Part shown: one piece after another, positions 6,591-16,318 of the stretch | How positions within the stretch are numbered: the stretch's first letter is position 1 | Layout: each line of letters opens with the position of its first letter | Assembly (NCBI GenBank): GCA_963764315.1 | Contig: CAVXSB010000006.1 | Location: forward strand, 248,001-312,000 | Length of the DNA: 64,000 nt | Source of the DNA: DATLWN01 sp963764315 | Lineage (GTDB): Bacteria > Pseudomonadota > Zetaproteobacteria > Mariprofundales > Mariprofundaceae | Reading direction: 5' to 3' | Translations under genes and position numbers: made by a program | Notes under the pieces: model-generated | The model's input: only the letters and a program-made list of their open reading frames with translations | What the model was told of the DNA's origin: nothing | Database searches by the model: none

Positions 6591-9200
6591 CTAATCTTTC
6601 CGAATCTCGTGCTCCGCCTGGAGCCAGTCTTCAACCGCGTGGCCATCCCGATGACCTCGCTGCTCATATAATTCATAGGCACGCTTGGTGATCTGCGGTG
6701 TCGCATCAGCAGGTACCTTGCCCAACAGGGGCGCTGCAACGGGATCGAAGATCCGGTATGCGGCCAGTTTCACGCGGTCGGAGACAAGGAACCACACCAG
6801 GGCATAACCCCAGACGAACAGCGCCCAGCCCCAGCCGAGCGGCGTCATGAACAATCCGTAAACCGCGATCAGCGTCGCGACGGTTTGCGTGCCGAGCACG
6901 GCCATCCACAAAATCCGCGCAGGACGGATCGACCAGAATGGGCCACGCGTACGGGTGAGGAAGATCGTCAGGTGTCCGGCCACGGACAGCATCAGATACA
7001 TCAGCGTCTGGAGATGTGGGTGATCGAGGTGATAGACGCGATCACCAAGGTAAAACAGCCCAAACGCAGCCATGGGTCCGATGGTGCCCAGAACGGTGGC
7101 GATACCCAGAACCATGTGCATATTCCAGGCCTCGGGCTTGTCCTTGTAATGCACGTTGTCATAGGCGATGGACAGGATTGCCCCATCGTTGAGCAAGGCC
7201 AGCATCACGATCATCACCGCCGTCAACGGATAAAAGTTGAAGATCAGGATCGCCAGGGTCATGAATACCAGTACGCGCAGGGTCTCGGCAATGCGATAAA
7301 TCGCATAGCTGTTCATGCGTTGGAAGATCTTTCGGCTCTCCTTGATGGCATCGATGATCACGGACAGTCCCGAGCTCATCAGCACGATGTCTGCCGCCGC
7401 GCGCGCCGCATCCGTCGCACCCGAAACGGCAATGCCGCAGTCCGCCTTCTTCAGAGCCGGGGCATCGTTCACCCCGTCACCAGTCATGCCGACGATGTGA
7501 CCTCGCTGCTGCAGGACATCTACGATGTGGAATTTGTGTTCGGGAAACACCTGGGCGAAGCCGTCCGCCTTTTCGATGGACTCTGCCAGCAGCCCCGTCT
7601 CGTGAGGCTTGGTTTCACCGAAGCCGCTGGCATCGAGGATGTTCGTGCCCAGCCCCAGTTTCCCGGAGGTTTCGCGCGCGATGGCGATGGCATCGCCCGT
7701 CACCATCTTCACGTTCACGCCCATCAGGCGGGCTGTCGCGATGGTCGATTTGGCCTGTTCGCGCGGCGGATCGAACAATGGCAGCACGCCGAGAAACTGC
7801 CATTTGCCGTCCCCATCGGCGCGCGCCACACCCAGGGAACGAAATCCACGCGCCGCGAATGCGTCGACCGCCTTATCGACCGCGGACTTGACCTCGCCGG
7901 CATTGGCCGACAATTCCAGGATCACCTGCGGCGCGCCCTTGGTCACCTTGAACTGTTTTCCATCCGCAGCCTTGATACTGGCCTCGGTGCGCTTGTGTAC
8001 CGGATCGAACGGCTGGAAATGGATCGCCTGGTAATCGTTCAGGGCTTGATCGTTTTTCAGGCCCCCCAGCACGGCCAGATCGATGGTGTCCTTGTTGTCC
8101 GCTCGCGACGCCAGTGCGGCATTGAGGATGACCTGATCGACCGGAATTTCGTTGATGCAGAACGGATCGCCCAGCGTCAGCTTGTTCTGGGTCAAGGTGC
8201 CGGTCTTGTCCGAGCACAGCACGTCCACGCCCGCCAGTTCCTCAATGGCCGCCAGGCGGGTGACGATCGCCTTTTTTTTGGCCAGCAGGCGCGCGCCGAC
8301 GGCCATGGTCACCGACAAGACCGTGGGCATCGCCACGGGAATGGCGGCCACCGTCAACACGAGTGCAAACTGCAGGGTGGTGAGAATCGGATCGCCGCGG
8401 AACAGCGCCACGGTGATGATCACCGATACCAGTGTTACTGCGAGAATGATCAGGTAATTGCCGATCTTTAAAACCGCCTTTTGGAAATGGCTGCTTGTCT
8501 GCGTCCCCTGCACCAGTTGCGCCGTCTTGCCGAAATAGGTGTTTTCTCCCGTGGCATAGACCAGGGCATTGATCTCTCCCTGACGGACGATCGACCCCGA
8601 AAATACCGCCTCGCCGGGCTTTCGCACGGCGGGCAAGGACTCGCCCGTTAGCGCGGACTGATCCACTTCGATGGGATCACCCTCCAGCAGGCGCGCATCC
8701 GCCGGCACGATGTCACCCAGCCGCATGCGGATGACATCGCCCGGCACCAGTTCGCGCGCTTCCGGGGTGACCCACTTCCCGTCACGCTTCACCCTGGCCT
8801 TGATCGCCAGCTTGGCCTTCAACGCGGCGATGGCATTGCCTGCCTGGTGCTCTTCCCAAAAGCCGACCACGGCATTGGCCATGAGCAGCACGAGGATGAT
8901 GGCGAAGTCCGGCCAATGCCGGGCTATGGCTGAAAGGATCACGGCCGCTTCGATCATCCAAGGAATCGGCCCCCAGAAATAGCTGAGGAATTTCAGGAAC
9001 GGATTGGTTTCCTTTTCTGCGATCTCGTTCGGTCCATATTGGCTCAGACGCTTCTTCGCCTCGGCCTGGCTTAGGCCATCCGGTGACGACGCCAGTTTCT
9101 TTTCCACTTCTACCAGGGGCAGGGACTTTAAATCGTCCTTTGCGTCAGGTTCCGATTCGGAGGCCTCGGTTTGATCGGTATCAGGGTTGGTCATGGGCAT
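6591..9200 (-). CDS. Plasma-membrane H+-efflux P-type ATPase (PMA1-like, P3A)
   Basis: ATP-driven proton export across the inner membrane. It has 869 residues. The order is N-terminal hydrophilic region, membrane helices around 72-112, actuator loop TGES at 185-188, two helices around 248-300 with AAIPVAMPTVLS, phosphorylation motif DKTGTLTQ with Asp331, hinge TGDGVNDAPALK, then about six C-terminal helices. Motifs such as QSALTGESLPAVRKPG and the absence of a heavy-metal CPC motif fit the plant/fungal-type proton pumps. ATG 9200 is chosen with AAGG 7 nt upstream; ATG 9194 is the alternative. ppk2 follows directly. Confidence 0.9.
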   Translation of the reverse strand: MPMTNPDTDQTEASESEPDAKDDLKSLPLVEVEKKLASSPDGLSQAEAKKRLSQYGPNEIAEKETNPFLKFLSYFWGPIPWMIEAAVILSAIARHWPDFAIILVLLMANAVVGFWEEHQAGNAIAALKAKLAIKARVKRDGKWVTPEARELVPGDVIRMRLGDIVPADARLLEGDPIEVDQSALTGESLPAVRKPGEAVFSGSIVRQGEINALVYATGENTYFGKTAQLVQGTQTSSHFQKAVLKIGNYLIILAVTLVSVIITVALFRGDPILTTLQFALVLTVAAIPVAMPTVLSVTMAVGARLLAKKKAIVTRLAAIEELAGVDVLCSDKTGTLTQNKLTLGDPFCINEIPVDQVILNAALASRADNKDTIDLAVLGGLKNDQALNDYQAIHFQPFDPVHKRTEASIKAADGKQFKVTKGAPQVILELSANAGEVKSAVDKAVDAFAARGFRSLGVARADGDGKWQFLGVLPLFDPPREQAKSTIATARLMGVNVKMVTGDAIAIARETSGKLGLGTNILDASGFGETKPHETGLLAESIEKADGFAQVFPEHKFHIVDVLQQRGHIVGMTGDGVNDAPALKKADCGIAVSGATDAARAAADIVLMSSGLSVIIDAIKESRKIFQRMNSYAIYRIAETLRVLVFMTLAILIFNFYPLTAVMIVMLALLNDGAILSIAYDNVHYKDKPEAWNMHMVLGIATVLGTIGPMAAFGLFYLGDRVYHLDHPHLQTLMYLMLSVAGHLTIFLTRTRGPFWSIRPARILWMAVLGTQTVATLIAVYGLFMTPLGWGWALFVWGYALVWFLVSDRVKLAAYRIFDPVAAPLLGKVPADATPQITKRAYELYEQRGHRDGHAVEDWLQAEHEIRKD

Positions 9201-9456
9201 GCTTCTGCCTTTGCCATATCGCAGGCTTCGTTGAAGTGTTCCCGGTATTGTAGACATGTAGACACATGAGCGTTCGTTATCGCCGGTAGCGGAATCCAAA
9301 CAAACCCCTGCAATGAGCTGGAACCAGTGCCCGAGCCTGCTTGGAACACCAAACAGGGCCGAACGCATCGCCGAAAGAGGCCGAAGCCGGGCATCCGGCG
9401 GGCATGGTCATGACCGGCTACAATGGTATCGATGATTTTCTGAAAGGAGGGGAAAA

Positions 9457-9819
9457 ATGATCGAGATGATACCCGGTCTGCCGGACAATGTTCTGGGCTT
9501 TAGCGCGAAGGGCAGGGTCACCGCGGAGGACTACGAGACGGTGATCATCCCGGCGGTGGAGGAACAGTTCTCCCATCAGAATAAGCTCAGACTTCTCTAC
9601 CATATCGGCAAGGAGTCGGCAGGGTTCGAGGCTGCCGCCATGTGGGACGACACGAAGCTGGGCATGAAGCACATCACGGGCTGGGAGCGGATTGCCATCG
9701 TCACGGATATCGAATGGATGCGGATCTCCATCAAGGTGTTCGGCTTCGGCATACCGGGAGAAATCCGTGTGTTCCACAACGACGAACTGGCTGACGCCGT
9801 GCGCTGGATCGGCGAATAG
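9457..9819 (+). CDS. SpoIIAA-like STAS/SEC14 domain protein
   Basis: A 120-residue single-domain protein of the SpoIIAA-like family (opening MIEMIPGLPDNVLGF, core WERIAIVTDIEWM, end EIRVFHNDELADAVRWI). The family has a STAS fold of unknown biochemical role. It has an excellent ribosome site, GAAAGGAGG just upstream of ATG 9457. It is divergent from the H+-ATPase across 256 bases in which I see no further gene. Location is presumably cytoplasmic, as there is no signal. Confidence 0.8.
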   Translation: MIEMIPGLPDNVLGFSAKGRVTAEDYETVIIPAVEEQFSHQNKLRLLYHIGKESAGFEAAAMWDDTKLGMKHITGWERIAIVTDIEWMRISIKVFGFGIPGEIRVFHNDELADAVRWIGE

Positions 9820-10025
9820 CCGGTAAGGCTTTTTACGTTTCGCGGTGGGGGATAGCTGGGATCAGGTGGCCTGGGATGTGGTTTCCTGGGTCTCGCCGCC
9901 GGCATTGTTGGGGATGTCTCCGGCCTTTTGAGGCTAAGCGCTAAGCGGTCACAACCCGTGTCTGTGGCAGGTCAAGGCGGGCCCGGAGGACGGTGTCGGC
10001 GCGAACAAATGCTATCGTTGTATGA

Positions 10026-11022
10026 ATGAAGCGCCTTCTTTGGCTAGCGATACTGCCATTCATCGGGATTGATTTCTCCGTATCAGGCATGGGCGGCTGA
10101 ACTGTCGCAGAAAGGGACGCTCAGTTTCGTGCTGGAAAACGATCTGTTTTATAACCTGGATCAGCACTATACCAACGGGGCGCGGTTAATCTGGGTGCCG
10201 GGGCCAGATGCCGCCACGCCGGCATGGGCCACACGCCTGGTCCGCCTTGTGCCGTGGATACCCAAGGGTGGCGAGGTGATCCATGGCTATGCCATCGGCC
10301 AGAATATGTATACGCCGAGCGACATCACCATCGCGAATCCACCATTACAGGACCGGCCCTATGCCGGATGGTTGTATGGAACGGTGGGGATCGGCGTGGA
10401 GTCCGGCCAGCAACTTGACTGGTTCGAGGTATCCCTCGGTATGGTGGGGCCAGCCTCCCTGGCCGAGCCCACACAGAAATTCGTGCACAAGCTTATCGGG
10501 TCGAAGGCCCCCCAAGGCTGGAGTACCCAGCTGAAAAATGAGCCGGGGGTCGTGCTGAATTACCAACGTAGTTGGCGAAGTCTTGTGGCGACAAGCCTTT
10601 CCGGGCATCGCCTGGATTTTACCCCCCATGTCGGGGCCACGCTTGGCAATATATTCACCTATGCAGATGCGGGACTCACCATGCGTTATGGAGAAAAGCT
10701 GCCTAACGATTTTGGGCCGCCGCGCATTCAGCCTGGCATTCTGGGTTCGGGGAATTTTTCATCGCCATCCGGTTTCGGGTGGTACATCTTTGCCGGCGTG
10801 GAAGAGAGGGCTGTCGCTCGCAATATCTTTTTGGACGGCAATACCTTTCGAGCCAGCCGGCATGTACAAAAGGAACCCTTTCTTACCGACATTCAGTACG
10901 GTTTCGTGTTGGACTGGCCCAGCATCCGCCTGAGTTACACCCATGTGTTGAGATCCCGGGAATTCCGTACACAAAACAATAGAGACGATTTCGGAGCGGT
11001 CACGGTGTCAGTGAAGATGTAG
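10026..11022 (+). CDS. LpxR-type outer-membrane lipid A deacylase family protein (apparent frameshift in signal peptide)
   Basis: LpxR-family beta-barrel, whose characterised members remove the 3'-acyloxyacyl group of lipid A at the outer membrane. The mature part reads from about 10087 and shows the family opening (FVLENDLFYN, HYTNGARL) and a C-terminal segment ending in aromatic/Met (VTVSVKM). ATG 10026 begins a textbook signal peptide, MKRLLWLAILPFIG, in another frame. Removing one base near 10068 joins it to LISPYQAWAAELS with an AWA cleavage site. In the sequence as given, the long frame begins only at TTG 10069. This is a sequencing error or a real one-base insertion. Confidence 0.75.
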
Positions 11023-11139
11023 GTAAAAAAATATCCTGTTATGAAAAAGGCGGTTTCTGATTTCCATCCTCGGTTTCTTCGTCAAAGAAGCCGAAGATCA
11101 ATCGTCAGCCGCAAGTTTTGGGGTGAAGCGTCGAAGGAA

Positions 11140-12048
11140 TCAGGCGGTCTGGGGGGCGGTGTCCTGGACCTCGCCGGCCTCGCTGGGGATATCCTCGGCC
11201 TGCAACTCCTCGATGCGGTAGGCCGAAGGATCGGCCAGCAGGGCGGTGACGAGGCGGTGGTTCATGGCATGTCCCGTACGCTCGCCCTCGAAGGTACCGG
11301 CCACCGGTAATCCCGCCAGGGCGAGATCGCCGAGGGTGTCCAGAATCTTGTGACGAACGCACTCGTCCTTGTAGCGCAGGCCGCCCTCGTTCACGACGCG
11401 GAAGGCATCGAGCACGATGGCGTTTTCCAGCGAGCCGCCGAGCGCCAGGCCGGACTTCTGCAGGGCCTCGATTTCGTGCAGGAAACCGAAGGTGCGGGCA
11501 CGGCTGACCTCGCGCGTGTAGGCCTGGCGGGCGAAGTCGATGGAGAGCTTGCGTCCGCGCAGCAGCGGATGATCGTAGTCGATCAGGTAGCTGATCTTGA
11601 AGCCGCTCGAGGGATAGAGCGCGCAGCGCTTGTTGCCCTCGGTCAGCTCGATCTTCTTCAGTACCCGAAGCACGCGCTTGGCCACGGACTGCTCGCGGAT
11701 GCCGGCGCACTGGATCAGGAACACGAACGGCGCGGACGAGCCGTCCATGATCGGCACCTCCGGCCCATTGACCTCGATGTGGGCATTGTCGATGCCCAGT
11801 CCCGCCAGCGCGGAGAGCAGGTGCTCGACGGTGGCGATATGGGCGCCGTCCTTGCCCAGGGTGGTGCACAGACGGGTGTCGGCGACGAACTCTGCCTGCG
11901 CCGGGATCGTCACCCCGAGGTCGGAGCGACAGAAGGTGATGCCGGCGTTCTCGTCCGCCGGGTGCAGCATAAGCTCGATCTTCCGTCCGGAGTGCAGGCC
12001 GATGCCGCTGCACCGGATGGAATGATCCAAGGTCCGCTGAGGTATCAT
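11140..12048 (-). CDS. lpxC: UDP-3-O-acyl-N-acetylglucosamine deacetylase LpxC
   Basis: Zinc amidase that performs the committed step of lipid A synthesis. It has 302 residues, the usual length. Visible motifs are HSGRK near the start, zinc-ligand region VEHLLSALAGLGIDNAHIE, MDGSSAPFV, and HKILDTLGDLAL with the HKxxD zinc/catalytic set. ATG 12048 has GGAGG at 12054-12058; the frame stays open 26 codons further upstream without a better site. It follows ftsZ by 124 nt, the classical end of dcw clusters. The last 15 residues are acidic and not conserved. Confidence 0.96.
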   Translation of the reverse strand: MIPQRTLDHSIRCSGIGLHSGRKIELMLHPADENAGITFCRSDLGVTIPAQAEFVADTRLCTTLGKDGAHIATVEHLLSALAGLGIDNAHIEVNGPEVPIMDGSSAPFVFLIQCAGIREQSVAKRVLRVLKKIELTEGNKRCALYPSSGFKISYLIDYDHPLLRGRKLSIDFARQAYTREVSRARTFGFLHEIEALQKSGLALGGSLENAIVLDAFRVVNEGGLRYKDECVRHKILDTLGDLALAGLPVAGTFEGERTGHAMNHRLVTALLADPSAYRIEELQAEDIPSEAGEVQDTAPQTA

Positions 12049-12172
12049 CTCGATCCTCCGTGTTCTCGTGTCGTCGTCAGCATGCATGGTGGGGAAATTC
12101 CACCTTGCGTACGTGACAAGGCGCACACAGTCCGCATTGTGCCATCATCGGCCTCCGGTTGGAAGGCCGGCC

Positions 12173-13342
12173 TCAGTCGGCCTGGTAACGCAGGAAGGCG
12201 GGCACCGCCAGCTCATCCTCGTCGTAGGCCTGCTCGTTGCCGAACAGCGGCGCCTGCATGGCCTGCGTCTTCGGGTTCAGGGCCGTCTGGGTGGTAGCCA
12301 TCGCCGGGCGTGACGGCATGCGCGAGACATTCAGCGCCTCGGTCGTATTCGGCACGCTGGCCACGCGCGGCTGCTCGCCGTTCAGGCCGGTGGCGACGAC
12401 GGTGACGCGGATCTCGTCGCCCGCATCCTTGTCGTAGACCATGCCGCAGATGATGTTCGCATCCTCGTCGGCCATGTTATGGATGATGGAGACGGCCTCG
12501 TCGTACTCGGCCAGCGTCATTTCCTCGTTGCCGGTGACGTTGACCAGGATGCCGCGGGCGCCGTGGATATCGACGTCCTCCAACAGCGGCGAGGAGATGG
12601 CGCGCTCGGCGGCCTCGCAGGCGCGGCTCTCGCCGGAGGCGACGCCGGAGCCCATCATGGCCATGCCCTGGGTCTCGCACATCACCGCCTTGACGTCGGC
12701 GAAGTCGACATTCATGTAGCCGGTGTGCGTGATCAGTTCGGCGATGCCCTTGACGGCCTGCAGCAGCACGTCATCGGCCTTGCGGAATGCCTCGAGCATG
12801 CTGGTGTGCTTGCCGACGGCGCCGATCAGCTTCTGGTTCGGGATGGTGATCAGGGTGTCGACATGCTTGCGCAGTTCGGCGATACCCTGCTCAGCCTGAC
12901 GCAGGCGGCGCTTGCCCTCGAAGTTGAAGGGCTTAGTGACCACGGCCACGGTGAGCACACCCATCTCGTGGGCGACCTCGGCGATGACGGGGGCGGCCCC
13001 GGTGCCGGTGCCGCCGCCCATGCCGGCGGTGATGAACACCATGTCGGTATCCATCATGAATTCGCGCAGGCGCTCGCGCTCGGCATCGGCCGCCTCACGC
13101 CCGATCTGCGGGTTGGCGCCGGCGCCCAGGCCGCGGGTAACCTCGGAGCCCAGCTGCAGTTTCAGCTCGGCCTGGCTGTGCTCGATGGCCTGTGCATCGG
13201 TGTTGGCGACGATGAAGTCGACGCCGCGCAGGCTCTGGTTGATCATGTTGTTGACGGCATTACCGCCGCCACCGCCGATGCCGATGACCTTGATGTTGGC
13301 GGAAAGTCCCTTGGTATCCTCGAACGTGTACATTGTCGTCAT
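12173..13342 (-). CDS. ftsZ: Cell division GTPase FtsZ
   Basis: Tubulin-like GTPase that forms the Z ring. It has 389 residues. The N-terminal nucleotide-binding region contains GIGGGGGNAVNNM and the tubulin signature GGGTGTGAAP; the T7 loop follows (VNVDFADVKAVM). After a variable linker of about 50 residues, the C-terminal peptide VPAFLRYQAD matches the conserved tail that binds FtsA and ZipA. The start at 13342 has AGGAGG at 13348-13353. The gap to ftsA is 68 nt, so a dedicated promoter is possible but none is obvious. Confidence 0.97.
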   Translation of the reverse strand: MTTMYTFEDTKGLSANIKVIGIGGGGGNAVNNMINQSLRGVDFIVANTDAQAIEHSQAELKLQLGSEVTRGLGAGANPQIGREAADAERERLREFMMDTDMVFITAGMGGGTGTGAAPVIAEVAHEMGVLTVAVVTKPFNFEGKRRLRQAEQGIAELRKHVDTLITIPNQKLIGAVGKHTSMLEAFRKADDVLLQAVKGIAELITHTGYMNVDFADVKAVMCETQGMAMMGSGVASGESRACEAAERAISSPLLEDVDIHGARGILVNVTGNEEMTLAEYDEAVSIIHNMADEDANIICGMVYDKDAGDEIRVTVVATGLNGEQPRVASVPNTTEALNVSRMPSRPAMATTQTALNPKTQAMQAPLFGNEQAYDEDELAVPAFLRYQAD

Positions 13343-13410
13343 GTCATCCTCCTGTGCTTTTTTTCCTTGTCTGTTTCGCGCGTATCTCGTGGCCTGAATC
13401 AAAAAACCGG

Positions 13411-14640
13411 TCAGCCGGTGTCGCCGAACCAACTTCGCAACCGCTGCCAGCCGCGGGAGATTTTCTTGGATTCGCTCTTGCGCACCGGGGTGCGGCTGCG
13501 GTAGCGCTGTCCGTACAGCACCAGCCCGACGCCGGTGGCATAGATGGGGCTGGACACGACATCGACCAGGCCGCCGACGCCCTGCGGGCGGCCGATGCGT
13601 ACCGGCATGTCGAACATCTCCTCGGCTAGCTCGGCGGTGCCGTCGAGCAGGCTGCTGCCGCCGGTCAGTACGATGCCTGCGGCCACCAGCTCCTGGTAGC
13701 CGGAGCGCTGCAACTCGGCCTTGATCAACTCGTACAGCTCCTCCATGCGCGGCTCCAGGATCTGCGCCATGACTTGGCGCGGCATCGGCCGCGGCGGCCG
13801 GCCTCCGACGCTCGGTACCTCGATCTGCTCTTCGGGCGACACCAGTGAGACCATGCATGAGCCGTACTTGCGCTTGAGCTGGTCGGCCTCGCGCGCCGAG
13901 GTTCTGAGGCCCACGACGAGATCGTTGGTCAGGTGGTCGCCGCCGATCGGGATCACTGCCGTGTGGCGGATGGCGCCGTCGAGGAAGACGGCGATATCGG
14001 TGGTGCCGCCGCCGATGTCGACGAGTACGACGCCGATATCCTTCTCGTCGGGCAAGAGCACCGCCTCGCTGGAGGCGACCTGCTCGAGCACCATGTCAGA
14101 AACGTCCAGATCGCAACGGTTACAGCACTTGATGATGTTCTGTGCCGAGGAGACGGCGCCGGTGACGATGTGCACCTTCGCCTCCAGGCGCACGCCGCTC
14201 ATGCCGATCGGCTCGCGGATGCCGTCCTGGTTATCGATGATGTATTCCTGCGGCAGGATGTGCAGGATCTTCTGGTCGGCCGGGATGTTCATGGCCTTTG
14301 CGGCGTCGATGACGCGGTCGACGTCCTCCTGGCCCACCTCGTTGTTCTTTGTGGCCACCACGCCGTGGCTGTTGTAGCCGCGGATATGGCTGCCGGCGAT
14401 GCCGGTATAGACGGTCTGGATGTCGACGCCGGCCATCAGCTCCGCCTCCTCGACCGCCAGCCGGATCGATTCCACCGTGCTCTCGATGTTGACCACCACG
14501 CCCTTGCGCAAGCCCCTGGACGGGTGCGTGCCGATGCCGATGACATCGACCCTTCCGTCCGGCGCGGCCTCGGCGACGATACAGGCAATCTTATTGGTGC
14601 CGATGTCGAGGCCGACGATCACATCATGATTTTTGGACAT
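13411..14640 (-). CDS. ftsA: Cell division protein FtsA
   Basis: Actin-like ATPase that tethers FtsZ to the membrane and recruits later division proteins. It has 409 residues. Visible are the phosphate-1 motif GLDIGTNKIACIV, the SHS2 (1C) domain region at about 80-160, phosphate-2 LVDIGGGTTDIAVF and the adenosine motif GIVLTGGSSLL. The C-terminal amphipathic helix GWQRLRSWFG is the membrane-targeting element. The site AAGGAGGTGAT precedes ATG 14640 at ideal spacing, so the in-frame TTG 3 nt earlier is not used. Start and ftsQ stop overlap by one base. Confidence 0.97.
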   Translation of the reverse strand: MSKNHDVIVGLDIGTNKIACIVAEAAPDGRVDVIGIGTHPSRGLRKGVVVNIESTVESIRLAVEEAELMAGVDIQTVYTGIAGSHIRGYNSHGVVATKNNEVGQEDVDRVIDAAKAMNIPADQKILHILPQEYIIDNQDGIREPIGMSGVRLEAKVHIVTGAVSSAQNIIKCCNRCDLDVSDMVLEQVASSEAVLLPDEKDIGVVLVDIGGGTTDIAVFLDGAIRHTAVIPIGGDHLTNDLVVGLRTSAREADQLKRKYGSCMVSLVSPEEQIEVPSVGGRPPRPMPRQVMAQILEPRMEELYELIKAELQRSGYQELVAAGIVLTGGSSLLDGTAELAEEMFDMPVRIGRPQGVGGLVDVVSSPIYATGVGLVLYGQRYRSRTPVRKSESKKISRGWQRLRSWFGDTG

Positions 14641-15392
14641 CAAATCACCTCCTTGGAATGGGCGGGGCGGATGAACCAGCGGCTATCCATGCGCGCATCG
14701 ACGCGCCAGGCATCCTTGTGCCAGCGCGGTTCAGCCATCAGCGCGTACAGGCGATCGACGCGGTCGGTCGCCCCATGTTGCGGGATCACCCAGGATTCGC
14801 CCCGGTCGAAATACAGCTTCCATGCACCGTCGATGGCCACCATCTCGCTCAGGTGCGCGTACCTGTTCGGGGATAGGCCGCTCAGGTGCCCGAGCAGGGC
14901 GCTGGCCTTGGCCAGTTGCGGGGCCGGCACGCGGAGCATCGGCAGGATCGGCGCCACCCGCTCCGTGCCCGGATAGGCGGTGCCATTGGCGTCGACCAGC
15001 AGCATATGGCCCTGAGGCCCGACCCAGTTGGCGACGGGCTGGCGCGGCACGGCCGTGATCTCCAGAACACCGCTCATGCGCCGGGCGATACGCACATCGG
15101 CCAACTCCGGGATGGCCGCCAACAGGCGTCGGCGCATCAGGGGCGGGAAGGTGTGCACGAAGTCCATCGATTGGCCTTCCAGCTGAGTCTGGATGGCGGC
15201 GCGCAGGGAGCTCGGGGCATCGACATGCCAGCTGGTGACGGACAGGGCCGTGTTCAGCGAGGCCAGGCCCCAGACACCGGCCGCCGAGGCGGTGGCGACG
15301 AATGCGATGAGGCCGGCCGTGCGCAGCATGCGGCGCAGGTCCACGCGGCGGGTCCGCTTCACCTTGCGGCGGGTATTGCTGCGCGTGCTCAT
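14640..15392 (-). CDS. ftsQ: Cell division protein FtsQ
   Basis: Bitopic inner-membrane divisome protein linking cytoplasmic and periplasmic division components. It has 250 residues. A basic cytoplasmic tail (RRKVKRTRRVDLRR) precedes one transmembrane helix at about 27-47. A POTRA domain with region RRRLLAAIPELADVRIARR and the FtsQ beta domain (VANWVG, WKLYFDRGESWVI) follow. It overlaps ddl by 4 nt (ATGA) and ftsA by 1 nt, implying coupled translation. Confidence 0.93.
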   Translation of the reverse strand: MSTRSNTRRKVKRTRRVDLRRMLRTAGLIAFVATASAAGVWGLASLNTALSVTSWHVDAPSSLRAAIQTQLEGQSMDFVHTFPPLMRRRLLAAIPELADVRIARRMSGVLEITAVPRQPVANWVGPQGHMLLVDANGTAYPGTERVAPILPMLRVPAPQLAKASALLGHLSGLSPNRYAHLSEMVAIDGAWKLYFDRGESWVIPQHGATDRVDRLYALMAEPRWHKDAWRVDARMDSRWFIRPAHSKEVI

Positions 15393-16318
15393 GACTTCCC
15401 CCCGCTGACCGAAGCGGCGCGCTCGTGCAGGCCGGCTGTGGCCAGGATGCGCAGGCACAGCGCATCGAAGTCGATGCCGGCTGCGGCCGCGGACTTGGGC
15501 AGGAGGCTGGTTTCCGTCATGCCAGGGATGGTGTTGATCTCCAGGATCACCGGCTCGCCACCGGAGGGTACGATCATGTCCACGCGCGGGGCGCCGCCCG
15601 TGCCGGTGGCCGTACAGGCGGCCTCGGCCCGCTGCATGCAGGTGCGCAGCGTTTCGGCCGGCAGGCGCGCCGGACAGAAGTAGTCGGTGGCGCCCTTCGT
15701 GTATTTCGACGCATAGTCGTAGACCCCGGATGCCGGCGCCACCTCGACCGGCGGCAGGGCGCGGCCGTCCAGCACCGACACCGCCACCTCCACGCCGTTG
15801 ACCGGCATCTCGGCCATCCAGCCCGCGGCCTTGCCATGCCATTCCAGGCGCAGCCAGTCCAACTCGCTGTCCAGGCGGTACAGTCCGACGCTGGATCCCT
15901 CGGCCACCGGTTTGACGAACACCGGGTAGCGGATGGGCCCCTTCGCCTCGATGGGGATGTCCACCGGCACCTTTAATCCTGCGGCACGCAACACGTCCTT
16001 GGTCAGGCGCTTGTTCATGCACAGCGAGGAGGCGGTGACGCCGGCGCCGGTGTAGGGGATGGCCAGAATCTCCAGAAGCCCCTGCGCGCAGCCGTCCTCG
16101 CCCAGGGTGCCGTGCAGGGCGATGAAGGCGGCATCGATGCCTGCCGCCGCGATGGCCCCGCACCAGTCCTCTATGAGATCGATGCCGACGGCGTCGAATC
16201 CCGAGCGCGTGAGCGAGGCGAGCACGGCCCCACCGGAGCGCAGCGAGATCTCGCGCTCGCTGGAGCAGCCCCCCATCAGCACGCCGATGCGGCGGCCGGC
16301 AAAGGGATGCGCGCTCAT
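15389..16318 (-). CDS. ddl: D-alanine--D-alanine ligase
   Basis: ATP-dependent synthesis of D-Ala-D-Ala for the pentapeptide. It has 309 residues, DdlB-like in length. ATP-grasp features: GGCSSEREISLRSG near the N-terminus, ALHGTLGEDG, FVKPVAEGSSVGL and the C-terminal metal/phosphate motif ILEINTIPGMTETSL. It overlaps murB and ftsQ by 4 nt each. Confidence 0.96.
   Translation of the reverse strand: MSAHPFAGRRIGVLMGGCSSEREISLRSGGAVLASLTRSGFDAVGIDLIEDWCGAIAAAGIDAAFIALHGTLGEDGCAQGLLEILAIPYTGAGVTASSLCMNKRLTKDVLRAAGLKVPVDIPIEAKGPIRYPVFVKPVAEGSSVGLYRLDSELDWLRLEWHGKAAGWMAEMPVNGVEVAVSVLDGRALPPVEVAPASGVYDYASKYTKGATDYFCPARLPAETLRTCMQRAEAACTATGTGGAPRVDMIVPSGGEPVILEINTIPGMTETSLLPKSAAAAGIDFDALCLRILATAGLHERAASVSGGKS

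Noticed and set aside
6885..8471. A 528-codon open frame on the plus strand
   Set aside because: Exactly antisense to the H+-ATPase, whose motifs are unmistakable. Its translation is His/Gln/Arg-rich low-complexity typical of shadow frames in G+C-rich DNA.
11071..11093. Hairpin between lpxR-like gene and lpxC as a terminator
   Set aside because: CGGTTTCTT/AAGAAGCCG pairs over 9 bp with one G-U, but no T-tract follows on either strand.
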